From assembly GCA_949126835.1 (NCBI GenBank), contig OX421497.1, positions 3,154,271-3,218,270 on the forward strand: a stretch of DNA of 64,000 nt, written 5' to 3'. Positions 1 to 9,904 of this stretch are shown in pieces; the first letter of the stretch is position 1, and every line of letters begins with the position of its first letter. Origin of the DNA: Anisus vortex (lineage: Eukaryota; Mollusca; Gastropoda; Planorbidae). The notes below the pieces were generated by a model. The model was not told where the DNA came from. It did not search any database and saw only the letters and a list, made by a program, of their open reading frames with translations. Position numbers and translations under genes: made by a program.

Positions 1-29
1 CCCTGGGTTATTTAGTTTGTCCATTAGAC

Positions 30-246
30 CAGGAGCCAGTAACCATTTTTATAACAGTGTGCTTAAAGTAGGATTTATTACCCATTCAGCCTAACAAACA
101 GTCCTAAAATCATCCTGCTCTTTTCTCGTAGATGTGACTTGAATTATATTGATTATGAATTGCACTTTTTGGTGGATTCTTCCGCGTGCCATCGAGAATC
201 GCACTGCGGGGCCAGGTCTGGCACGATTAGGCTGCCGGCCTTCCTG
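30..246 (-). mobile_element. Degraded hAT-type MITE (copy 1 of a three-copy family)
   Basis: Read against the copies at 2174-2382 and 13551-13729, this stretch keeps the same order of blocks: a degraded GGCAACC-type end, an AACAGTGT block, a GTGCCATYGARAATCGC block and a TCTGGCACG block. The flanking octamers are cattagac (22-29) and catttgac (247-254), a 7/8 match, as expected for the 8-bp target duplication of hAT elements. It has no coding capacity. Strand is arbitrary and set relative to the other copies. Confidence 0.6.
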
Positions 247-1052
247 CATTTGACTGTTGGGCAGACTATTAGCAGTACTGAGCTTCCTTCACCTCTATTA
301 CTTACCGTGCTATAAGTCATTTCCCGATGGCTACCTTCTGTCATCAACTCTGGACTGTTTATGTCAGCGTACGTTTTATGCCCGTACGTGCGTGTGTGTG
401 TTGGGAGGAGGGGGGGAGGTGGGGATAACACATTTTCAAGGTTTTCCTCGCGTTATCAAAGAAACAATGTTTATGTTTTTTGAGGACGTGGTATACCCAA
501 AGCATGTAAGAAGTAGCTTGAACGGGGATGTACTGTATAGCCTATGCAGGAATGAGAACTTTAACTGTGTGGTTGCATCATAGACAAAACTTTAGACTGC
601 TATCTATAGTTACCGGGAAACTAATTGAATGTTTGAGCCAGTGAATGCAATCACCGTAGAATCCATCACCGGCATGTCATCGCCAGTCAGCTAGTTGCAG
701 GACTTCCATGCAGAGTTTTTAAAAAGTGGCCTTCATTAAGACATGTAAGTGATTTTGGAATGAAGACGGTGGTGGAAATTTCAGGCTGGAGATCCAACCA
801 GCTGTATGTATTACGTCACAATTACGTGTGTGTGTGTGTGTCACTCACTGAAATGCAGAAATACTATATATAGGGATTAGTGCCCTGGTTGAGACCACGT
901 GATCACATTCTCACTATTATATTGCTTAAAAAAAACACACTTATTAATACATAGGGTCTATAACTCGTATTGTAATGCAGTTGTTCAGGGCCCCCAAATA
1001 TATTTTTCTTTCTTTCTTTTTGTTTTAAAATGTTGTCAGATGATATAGACTT
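247..1052. other. Non-coding stretch, no gene seen
   Basis: AT-rich sequence with a short (GT)n run near 826-842 and purine/pyrimidine runs. Short open frames exist but show no family resemblance or splice structure. Confidence 0.5.
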
Positions 1053-1211
1053 TATATTGAGTCTATATTGAGTCTATATTGAGTCTATATTGAGTCTATA
1101 TTGAGTCTATATTGAGTCTATATTGAGTTTATATTGAGTCTATATTGAGTCTATATTGAGTCTATATTGAGTCTATATTGAGTCTATATTGAGTCTATAT
1201 TGAGTCTATAT
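1053..1211. repeat. 11-bp tandem repeat, about 14 copies
   Basis: The unit tatattgagtc is repeated head to tail, almost without variation (one unit has gagtt for gagtc). No function is suggested; it is a minisatellite in the gene-free leading region. Confidence 0.95.
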
Positions 1212-2173
1212 CTTGTTTTACAGGACACTTAATATAATGAAATGCCAATGGTCTGGAACTCCTCTCTACGCGGCCCAAGTCTTTAAAGTTTTCTCACTTT
1301 ATCCCTGGATATTATGGGGGAAACGGTGAAAGTTGTTGTAAACAAGGTAATATAGCTTGGATACATTTTGGTGAACTGGGCAACGTCAATGCTACTCATT
1401 AGTTTTAATGTTCAACATACGTGGCAAGCTAATTACACATATGGTGGAGCAACATGACGGGGGGCAGTCGTGGCAGTTTAAATAAACAAACAAACCAATA
1501 GTTGTGTATTATGTCAGCATTTATCATTGTATTTTACATGTAAGCGTTGAAACATTTGATCGCTGACTTTGACTCCCGCTGTTTACTCTATACCTGTAAG
1601 TCTATGTTTGATCTGGCAGTTAGGTGTGTCTTGGGAAGAGGTGGCAAGTTACGCAGCATGTGCTAATTAGTGTTCACAAGGAAAGTAAAGAGGGGGATAA
1701 GAACTATTGTGATTTGTCATTAACAGCCCTTGAAGAGGACGAAAAGGTGCTAAACGTTGAGAGGTGCTAAGAGTAGTTGACAGCAAAAAAAAAAAAAAAG
1801 TACTGAAATCTGCGATGCTGGTCTAAAGTAAAATGGTGTAGCTACGTTTTGTTCAATTATTGTTTATGGACGGTTTAACGGTTAGGGAAGACAATTTTCG
1901 ATTTTTCAAGTTTGATGGAAAGTTTGGGAAAACTGACTCGATGAAAGTTTGGGGAATTTTACTAAATTGAACCAAACATCGTGAAAAATAATTTTTCATT
2001 TTAATGAATAACAATGTAGTTAAGTTAAAGTTGGGACGTCCTTAATAGAAACTAACATCATGTTTTTTTACTTAGAAGAAAAAGACGTAACTGACAAGCC
2101 TCAGGCATCCACAAACTTTTAAAAAATTCAGACTGCCGGTAACTATATACACTGCTGGTTAATACAAGGGGCC

Positions 2174-2382
2174 CAGGGGTTGGCAACCTTTTGATAATTG
2201 TGTGCCAACGCTGGATTTCTAATTCATTTGGCGTGCCAACAGCTTAAAAGTCATTATGCCCTAGCACTCAATTTCTTGTAGAAGAGACTTGATTTTACTT
2301 TCTTTGTGGGGTTTTCTGCGTGCCATTGAAAATCGCTCTGCGTGCCAAGTCTGGCACGCGTGTCGTAGGTTGCCGACCCCTG
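2174..2382 (+). mobile_element. hAT-type MITE (copy 2)
   Basis: The terminal inverted repeats start caggggttggcaacc on the left and caggggtcggcaacc on the right (read in reverse). The interior carries the GTGCCATTGAAAATCGCTCTG and GCCAAGTCTGGCACGCG blocks shared with the copy at 13551-13729. A clear 8-bp target duplication is not visible here. An open frame from 2289 runs through it and is taken as accidental. Confidence 0.75.
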
Positions 2383-2632
2383 GACTAGGGCATTTCAGCC
2401 ATGCCGGTAAAATTGGTTTGTTATTTTTGTTTTACTTTTCTTATTCGTTCTCAAAAGTTTATGTTTGGAGGATTCAGGCAAGTCCAATAGTTGTGTTGAA
2501 CTGCGCCGTGGCTGTCAGTCGCTCCAAATCCACCATACAGTTTGTCATTGCTTCCTGGGGCTGTATGGTTGACCGGGTAGAGTGGTACAGAATGGCATGG
2601 GACATTTTTTATGAACAGTTTTGGGAATTTAA

Positions 2633-3081
2633 AGACCAAGTGAAGAGGTTTTTCTCAAAGGAACGAGTTTTGGAATAGCCTCATACGGCAGTGACGTATC
2701 ACAAGGGAAATAAATAAATAAAAATAGACGCTATAAATCTATATTTAACCATTTTGTTAAAAATACGAACCGGGAAAAGATTCAAAACATGTGGCAATAG
2801 ATTCAAAACACGTGACAATATTCATTTTTCCTAGTCGGAATCCTTTATGTTACGTCACTTTCCTATATTGCCGGAAATAAAAACATCTCAAATGGCTACG
2901 AGATTTGGAGTAATCATCCGAAAAACACACACATTTAAGTGCAAATATTGAACTAATTACTTAAAATGTATCTTTGATATTTTGTATAAATGTTTTTTTT
3001 AACATTCAGATACTGAATACACTATTTACTATCAAAATCAAATATTAACTCAATTTTGATAAAAAGCTCTTCACTTGGTCT
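2633..3081. mobile_element. 449-bp TTAA-flanked inverted-repeat element
   Basis: TTAA stands on both sides (2629-2632 and 3082-3085). The ends form an inverted repeat of about 27 bp beginning agaccaagtgaagag, with two or three mismatches. The interior is AT-rich and includes the near-repeat agattcaaaacatgtggcaa / agattcaaaacacgtgacaa (2779-2818). TTAA duplication is the signature of piggyBac-type elements, although these ends do not begin with the usual CCY. No transposase is present, so it would be non-autonomous. Confidence 0.6.
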
Positions 3082-3894
3082 TTAAGAAATGATGATAGAG
3101 TAGGAACCCTGTGAATATTCTGTGAGCCTGAGGTTTAAAATAAGCTACCTTTCACCCCCCCTTCCTGCCCATACACACACAGACAATATCCAGGTGTGTT
3201 TTTTTTTTTTTCGTATACAGTCTCAGTGTGTTTCAGTAGGATTATATCTAAATGCGAGGTTGGTCGACTTAGTACTTTCATCTTCCAGCGGCAGTAGTTG
3301 CACTATTTGAAATATACCGGAATACCGTGTTCAAATCTAAATGTCATCCTGGGGGCTGGGGGGTATAGATAGTAACAAACAAATAAAAAACAAAATCTCC
3401 CCCCCCCTTTCCTCTCCCCTTGGGTGAATGATATTACATTGTGTACATATGACCCTCTACCACGAAATAAGGCCTTTTTTTTTTTTACCTCTGGGGCGTT
3501 TTGAGCTGTTTAGTTCGTCTGCAAGCAACTTGAATGGTCTACTATTATTATTGTTAGCTGAACGCTTCGAGGTAGTGAAACTGGAGGAGGAAAATATTAA
3601 AAAGGAGGAGGGGGGGGGGGCTGTGCTGTGCACACAGTGTAATGGGTTTTATAATGAATGTAATCCATCACGTGACCCGGTGTATAATCCTTCAGGTAGT
3701 CCCGGGCCGCCGGAGGGGTGCAATTGGGTCATCGGTAATTAGGCGAGGAATTCAAGCGCTTTTAAAGTAACGAAAAATTTCCCTATAAATTTTAACAGTT
3801 GGCGTCACACATCAAATAGTTCTATCTGAAACTATCCATCCGCCTTTCTCTTTGTCTACTTCTAATTTCTAATATATAAAAAAAGGCGGACCAA
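3082..3894. other. Non-coding stretch with homopolymer tracts, no gene seen
   Basis: Contains poly-T, poly-C and poly-G runs (for example 3199-3211, 3399-3406 and 3611-3620). A GC-richer patch at 3665-3725 has a CACGTG motif but no recognisable exon. Confidence 0.4.
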
Positions 3895-3973
3895 ATAGGT
3901 CCAGTGAAGCAGCATTGACCAGTTTCTGTAGCCACGGCATACTAGACACTTATCACGCGTGTTATTATTTTAT

Positions 3974-4325
3974 GGGGCACGACGGCCGTGCGGCAGCGCG
4001 TTCGGCTGGCGTGCCGAAGGTCCTGGGTTCGAATCCTGGTACAAGCTAGGGTATTTTCCAGGGTCTGTAGGGTGTCCCTGAGTCTACCCAACTCTGATGG
4101 GTACCTGACTTTAGTTGGGGTAAAGTATTGTATTAGTTATTAATCAACAGAAAATTAGTTGTGTTTTGAATACTAAAGAAAACTGCAGCAATAATTGTTG
4201 ACTGTGATGAGTTGTATTGAGTCATGAAACCTGACTGACTTCCTACATCCAACGCTTTGTCTGAGTCAACACTTGCTTTCAGCAAGTGACACCGCTGGCC
4301 ACCACGCATTCCCTTAGTATGCCAT
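3974..4325 (+). mobile_element. tRNA-derived SINE, long (compound) variant
   Basis: The head ggggcacgacggccgtgcgg contains an A-box-like segment; a B-box-like ggttcgaatcc follows at 4026-4036. The body (gtgtccctgagtctaccca, gatgggtacctgac, ggggtaaagta) is shared with about a dozen other copies in this window. After the body come about 190 bp absent from the short copies, including the 80-bp block with catccaacgctttgtctgag. The usual tail (ctggccac, cttagtatgcc) follows. A reverse-oriented SINE tail fragment lies just upstream at about 3895-3955. Confidence 0.8.
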
Positions 4326-4435
4326 CGAAAATGGGGGATAGAGGATCAGTGTCCGTTAGGCACTATAACTCCCATTTTGTAAGATAGTAGTGTAGGCTTT
4401 GATTCATTCCACACCGAAAAGTGGGTAAGTGTGTG

Positions 4436-4520
4436 TGTGGGGGGGGGGGGGGGGGGGAGGGGGGCTGATTAAGTTTGTCTGCGGTATATTACCGTCTCAT
4501 TATTGGAGGAAAGGGGGGGG
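4436..4520. repeat. Long poly-G tracts
   Basis: Two runs of G, interrupted once by A, at about 4438-4463 and 4512-4525. They could form G-quadruplexes on the + strand. Similar runs recur through the window (about 7186, 7382, 7454, 27868, 47170, 47241, 51485). Confidence 0.8.
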
Positions 4521-4857
4521 GGGGGTCTTTAACACAAAAAAAACAACTGATTTCGATGACTGATTTCGGAGACTTTCCCCCCAGCCGTACACTGTCTCTG
4601 GCAGTGGTTTATAGCGTAATTAAGTGTGGCATGGCTTGCAGTGGAGTTTCTCCCCTAGCCTGTGCACCTGTAGGCCTATACATTCTGTCTGAGCGAATGA
4701 CACCCGGAATATATATATATACATATATAAGGATGAGGATTAGACATTGTGCAGGCCTATAGTTGCCACTAGATAACTGGAGCCATAGCTCGTCTGGTTA
4801 CAGTGCGGGTCGTATAGCTATACACTATACATGCATCGGCAAAGCTACTGTATATAG

Positions 4858-5195
4858 CAGGAGTCTCAAACTCGCATGAAGGCATGTGGCCATTTTATCA
4901 CTTAAGAGATGTGTCAAGGGCCACAACAAACTGCCGCCGCCCCCCCCCCCCCCCCCCAACAAACCAACTATAGTAAACAAAAAAAAAAACCTTCATACAT
5001 CTTAACTCATTTTACAACGTATCACTAATAATAGGTATGTTACTGTTACACATATATAAAATTAACAATAAAATCTGATGTTTATCAGTATTAGCTGTCT
5101 GAATTTCAGGCATAGTAGATCTTTTTAAAGCTTACTGGCGGGCCACAAAAATCCACTTGGTGGGCCGCATACGGGCCGCTTGTTTGAGACCCCTG
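4858..5195. mobile_element. 338-bp hAT-like MITE
   Basis: The ends are caggagtctcaaac and, read in reverse, caggggtctcaaac, a 14-bp inverted repeat with one mismatch. The interior has the gcgggccac / ggtgggccgc blocks typical of hAT-like miniature elements whose ends read CAGGGGTCTCAAAC. It interrupts a dispersed repeat (about 4789 onward) that is found uninterrupted at about 6271. Flanking octamers gtatatag and gtaagtaa match at 5 of 8 positions, a decayed target duplication. Confidence 0.75.
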
Positions 5196-5250
5196 GTAAG
5201 TAACAAGTGAAAAAAAAAGTAACTCCGACTGACTTTGTGTTTTTAAATAG

Positions 5251-6239
5251 CTCTGTGCCTTGGATGATTGAGCTCTGTACCTTGGATGATTGAGCTCTCT
5301 ACCTTGGATGATTGAGCTCTATACATTGGATGATTGAGCTCTATACCTTGGATGATTGAGCTCTATACCTTGGATGTTTTTGCTCTATACCTTGGATGAT
5401 TGAGCACTATACCTTGGATGATTGAGCTCTATACCTTGGATGATTGAGCTCTATACCTTGGATGATTGAGCTCTGTACCTTGGATGATTGAGCTCTGTAC
5501 TTTGGATGATTGAGCTCTGTACCTTGGATGATTGAGCTCTGTACCTTGGATGATTGAGCTATGTACCTTGGATGATTGAGCTCTGTACCTTGGATGATTG
5601 AGCTCTATACCTTGGATGATTGAGCTCTGTACCTTGGATGATTGAGCTCTGTACCTTGGATGATTGAGCTCTATACCTTGGATGATTGAGCTCTATACCT
5701 TGGATGATTGAGCTCTATACCTTGGATGATTGAGCTCTGTACCTTGGATGATTGAGCTCTGTACCTTGGATGATTGAGCTCTGTACCTTGGATGATTGAG
5801 CTCTCTACCTTGGATGATTGAGCTCTGTACCTTGGATGATTGAGCTCTATACCTTGGATGATTGAGCTCTGTACCGTGGATGATTGAGCTCTATACCTTG
5901 GATGATTGCGCTATATACCTTGGATGATTGAGCTCTATACCTTGGATGATTGAGCTCTATACCTTGGATGATTGAGCTCTATACCTTGGATGATTGAGCT
6001 CTATACCTTGGATGATTGAGCTCTGTACCTTGGATGATTGAGCTCTGTACCTTGGATGATTGAGCTCTGTACCTTAAATGATTGAGCTCTGTACCTTGGA
6101 TGATTGAGCTCTATACCTTGGATGATTGAGCTCTGTACCTTGGATGATTGAGCTCTGTACCTTGGATGATTGAGCTCTGTACCTTGGATGATTGAGCTCT
6201 GTACCTTGGATGATTGAGCTATGTACCTTGGATGATTGA
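5251..6239. repeat. 22-bp tandem repeat, about 45 copies
   Basis: The unit is ccttggatgattgagctctRta, where R is G or A in different copies. About 45 units run without a gap; rare variants include ttggatgtttttg and ttaaatg units. Open frames on the minus strand through the array (about 6001-6280) come only from absence of stops in the unit and are not genes. Confidence 0.97.
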
Positions 6240-6270
6240 AACAAATATAGCCTACAGTTGTCATGGACAA

Positions 6271-6572
6271 CGGGAGCCATAGTTCGCCTGGTCTATAGTT
6301 TGAATCATTTAGTTATACATAGCTACTATATAGAACAAGTGAAACAAGAAAACTCGGGCATGACTGTGTGTTTCTAAGTAATCCGAAGGTGTCTACAAGG
6401 TTGGAGGGGCACGGGGCCGAGCTGGCAGCTCGTACGGCTAGGGCACCGAAGGTACAGGGTTCGAAGATAGCATAAAGTATAAATTTCCTTAGCCACTGGA
6501 GCCATAGCTCGTCTTATCTGCAGTGTGGGTCATTTAGTTATCCATGCATCGATATAGCTACTGTCTACTACT
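6271..6572 (+). repeat. Dispersed repeat copies and a SINE head
   Basis: The block ggagccatagYtcgYct followed by a segment ending in atagctact occurs at about 6271 and 6496, and at 4789 where it is split by the hAT-like element. Between the two copies, 6406-6470 is a + strand SINE head (ggggcacggggccgag and ggttcgaa), truncated after the tRNA-like part. Confidence 0.6.
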
Positions 6573-6971
6573 CAAGGTTCTCACACAGTCTGGAAAAGTC
6601 TGGAATTTAAAAAAAAATCAAAAAAAAAATCAAGGCCTGGACAACCTTGAATATTGGCATTTTAGCCTGGGAAAAAAATAGCCTGTCAGCCTGGAAATTT
6701 ATCTAAATCTATATTTATATCTAAATTTATTATAAAAATGAAGGTCAGACCAAAAACGCCAATTCCATTTTTATGCTCCATAAACGCCCACTGACCGAGC
6801 CTTAGATTAATACCTCATTTACGCAATATTTAGGTCACTTAGGGGGAGGTGGCATGTGACCATTTTCCAAAAAAACGTGTCCCAGCAGCCTGGAATTTGG
6901 CTCTTATAGCATTGAAATAGTCTGGAAACAGCCTTGAATTATTATTTTTTAGAAAAAATATGAGAACCCTG
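6573..6971. mobile_element. 399-bp hAT-like MITE with TCTGGAA subterminal repeats
   Basis: The ends read caaggttctca and, in reverse, cagggttctca. The subterminal parts on both sides are full of agtctggaa / agcctggaa motifs, as expected for transposase-binding repeats. Both flanks carry actact (6567-6572 and 6972-6977). There is no coding capacity. Confidence 0.55.
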
Positions 6972-7065
6972 ACTACTGCATAAAACAAGCGAAACAAGAA
7001 AAAGTCCCGTGAACAAATTCTAGACTTCACCAGGATTCGAACCCAGGACCTTCGCTACGCCCTTC

Positions 7066-9904
7066 TCCCAATAAAAATACCACGAGTCTTTCCTTTAAAT
7101 CGCTCTATTATACTTTGTATGATTGAAAAAATAAAAAAGCAATAACCTTAGGTCGTGTTCGACATCGTCAGTTGTGAAGTTCCCCCCCCCCCCCCCCCCA
7201 TTTCACACCGCTTCTCCTGATTCTGTTTGGTCAGTGTTCCGTGAAGATATATCTGTACAGCCTGGTCCTTGTGTCTATACCTGGGCTTCATAGACTGTGC
7301 AGTAAATATACCGTGTAGGCTTGAATGGTCTTGTTTAGGTAAAAGAAGTGTTTGGGGGTGGAATGTATGAGGTGGGGGACCAGGGGGGGGGGGGGGGGCG
7401 GGAGTCATTTCAGCACACTTTTATGGACGTGTCGTATCTTTTCAAATGTTACCGGGGGGGGGGGGGGGGGACAGAAGCTAAAGGCATTCGGTTAAGCTTG
7501 TTATCTTGAGAAGTGTTGGTGTCTCCGATCTCGCTCTGACAGCAATAATATTCATCATATTTATTGAGAGGTCCATCCCGGAACCTTGGTATGTAGGTAA
7601 GAACCGGCGTCTTTCGGTTAAAGTTAAACCCCGTCGGATAAGGTTTTTTTTTCTTCTAGACGTCATGTTATTTGACGTCACGGATCTGCACACATATTGA
7701 CATATTGTCTCAATCTGCTTCTATGATCTATTGGTCCGAAGAGAACTTAAACTTACGATTCTATCCTCTCCCTTTCGTTTTCCCTTGAGGGTGAACATAG
7801 CACGGTGATGACGCTTCAAGTCTCAGAATGAAATAATCTCTGTGGGAAAGAAGCCATCTCTCTAGTCACTAGTACCAAGGACCCACTTTCCTGATGCTAT
7901 TCTCGGTTCTAGTTTAGATGAATGTCAGGCTTACGTGTGTGTGTGTGTATGTATGTCTTTATATATTCCTCGTATTATGTCTAACACAACTTCGTTCAGC
8001 ATGGCTGCTGTACAATACAGCTACCGCCGCAATTTTTACCAAGAGCGATCTGAGCATGCTAAGTTTAATAGCATGGGTAGAAACGCTATATAAATAACCA
8101 TGATTATTTTATTACTAGGAGTTATGACCGTCAAAACGAATGATTACAGTGTGTTTTGTTAAAAGAGAAACAAAAAACAATATTACAATAATAACTGTAG
8201 TGAGAACTTTTGTTTCGGTATAATGGTCGCACGTAAAGGGAGATCAGTCTGAAAAGGCGCCCTGTTTTTTAACCTTTTAACCTAATTTAAAATAAATAAA
8301 ACAAACGTATAAACATGTATATATTATATAAACAAACTTACAGTAATTATGTATATTGGTTAATGCTCTTTAGGCATTTAACTCTTTTATTTTGCATCTC
8401 TTTGGTTTTTTTTTTTAAAGATTACTTTGGGCTCATTCCATGTTAGGGTGTGTGTGTGTGAGAGGGGGGGGGAGGTGCTTCACTGGTTTACCCTGTCTCT
8501 GCACTTTTAGTCCAACCAGTGGCTCAATGGTTCTGATTTTATACTGTCTATTGTTTTTAAAAAAAGAAGCGGAAGTTATTAATTATAATGTTCCAGCAGA
8601 TACGAGAGTACTTTCCCCTGGACGCTTCATCCTTCCCACACTGCACATGCTTTTAACATTTAAACGTTAGGCCAAAGGGGCAGTAATTACATAGCCTAGC
8701 AGCGAGTTTTTCTCCAGGATTAGATAGTGCTCTCCCCTCCCTTTTTTCCCAGTGTTCTCCCCTTTCTCTTGAATATTTCTGAGCAGAAGACAAAGAGCTA
8801 GAGGTTAGTCACTCCCCTCTCTCTTGCGCCCCCTCCCTCCCCCCCCCCCCCAATCCCTTGGCACCTATCAGCAAGCACTTTGTTTTTTTTAACTGGCTAT
8901 CTCTAGATTCTCTACCTGGTAGAATCATACCCAGTTGGGAGATAAAGGGAGGTGATAATCTACATGTACCCAGCTGTAGAAACTGGAGGAGGAGTAGAGG
9001 GGGTTGGTGGGCTGGGTGGAGATTTCTCTCAGTAGAAGCTCTAGTGGTCTAGTACCATACAATTGTATTCAACATTGGGTTGTTAGTGTAGTTGAAACAG
9101 TTTTAAGAAAAATGTAACAAATGATCCAGCATTTTTTAATATGTTGTATAGGAAAGTTTGTTTTCTATAATGTGGGAAAGGGATTTTGGTGGTGGGGTCA
9201 GGGAGGGGGGATTATGAAATTAAATTGTGGCTTAACTGTTGTTAAGATTGAAATTTGGTTTCTTTTAAGGAATAGTTTTAATTTTTGTTGTAAAGTATTT
9301 TATTGTTGTTTTTTCCTTTTGTGTTTTAAAAATTATATGTAGATCTAGGCCTATTTCTTTTTTTTTAGTTTAACAGTCAATGTTCTCTCATATGGATATC
9401 TGTAGGTTTCTAGGGGTTAAAGATATCTGTAGGTTTCTATGGGTTAAAGATATCTCTAGGACTCTAGGGGTTATAGATATCCCTAGTAGTGGATTAAGTT
9501 TGCCATTGGAAATAAAATCCCAATGTAGGCTACAGTGCTCCACTACTAGATTAGGAATTTCCCTGTTGTAGGCTCCTTGCTTTGGAGTGTGTTTTGTTTC
9601 CTTTTTTTTTTTTCAAAACATCAGACATGGTGTTGAGCTGTGGGTCTGTTGACCATTAAGCAGTTTACTTCAATATTCTCCTAGTCATTAACACAATAAT
9701 GAGTTCATAGTCATTTATTTCGGGCATCTATCAATGCGAATGCTTCATGGCATGCTCAATTACAATCAATTGTATTTTGTATCTGTCCGCAGGTTCTCAG
9801 TCAACCTGCATTTTTATTTGGTTGTTTATGTAAATATTTATTTATGCTTCATTTGTTTATCCATTAAAAATAATGGTGTTGCCTTTGTCTACCTTTCTTC
9901 TCAG
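7066..9904. other. Gene-free stretch upstream of the first recognised WDR77 exon
   Basis: Holds several poly-C/poly-G runs, a CRE-like tgacgtca at about 7673-7680, a LINE-tail-like segment cgctatataaataacc near 8085-8101, and a 3-copy degenerate 30-bp repeat near 9387-9482. A 40-bp SINE fragment precedes it (about 7026-7065). The missing first exon of WDR77 would be expected here or further upstream, but I could not identify it. Confidence 0.4.

Noticed and set aside
1314..1346. Short ATG frame ending at gtaata
   Set aside because: Ends in phase 0, whereas the next WDR77 exon needs a phase-1 partner.
2289..2678. 129-codon open frame
   Set aside because: Its first half is the end of a hAT MITE and its last part enters the inverted repeat of another element; no family resemblance.
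5251..6239. CRISPR-like array
   Set aside because: Direct tandem units with no spacers in eukaryotic sequence; the same applies to the 44-bp array at 31114-31837.
6001..6280. Two overlapping minus-strand repetitive frames
   Set aside because: Pure translation of the 22-bp tandem array; no start context, splice sites or composition of a gene.
7506..7601. Possible first exon of WDR77 ending at a gtaaga donor in phase 1
   Set aside because: The phase fits, but the encoded residues (IFIERSIPEPWYV) show no resemblance to the MEP50 N-terminus and the frame is hydrophobic and AT-driven.
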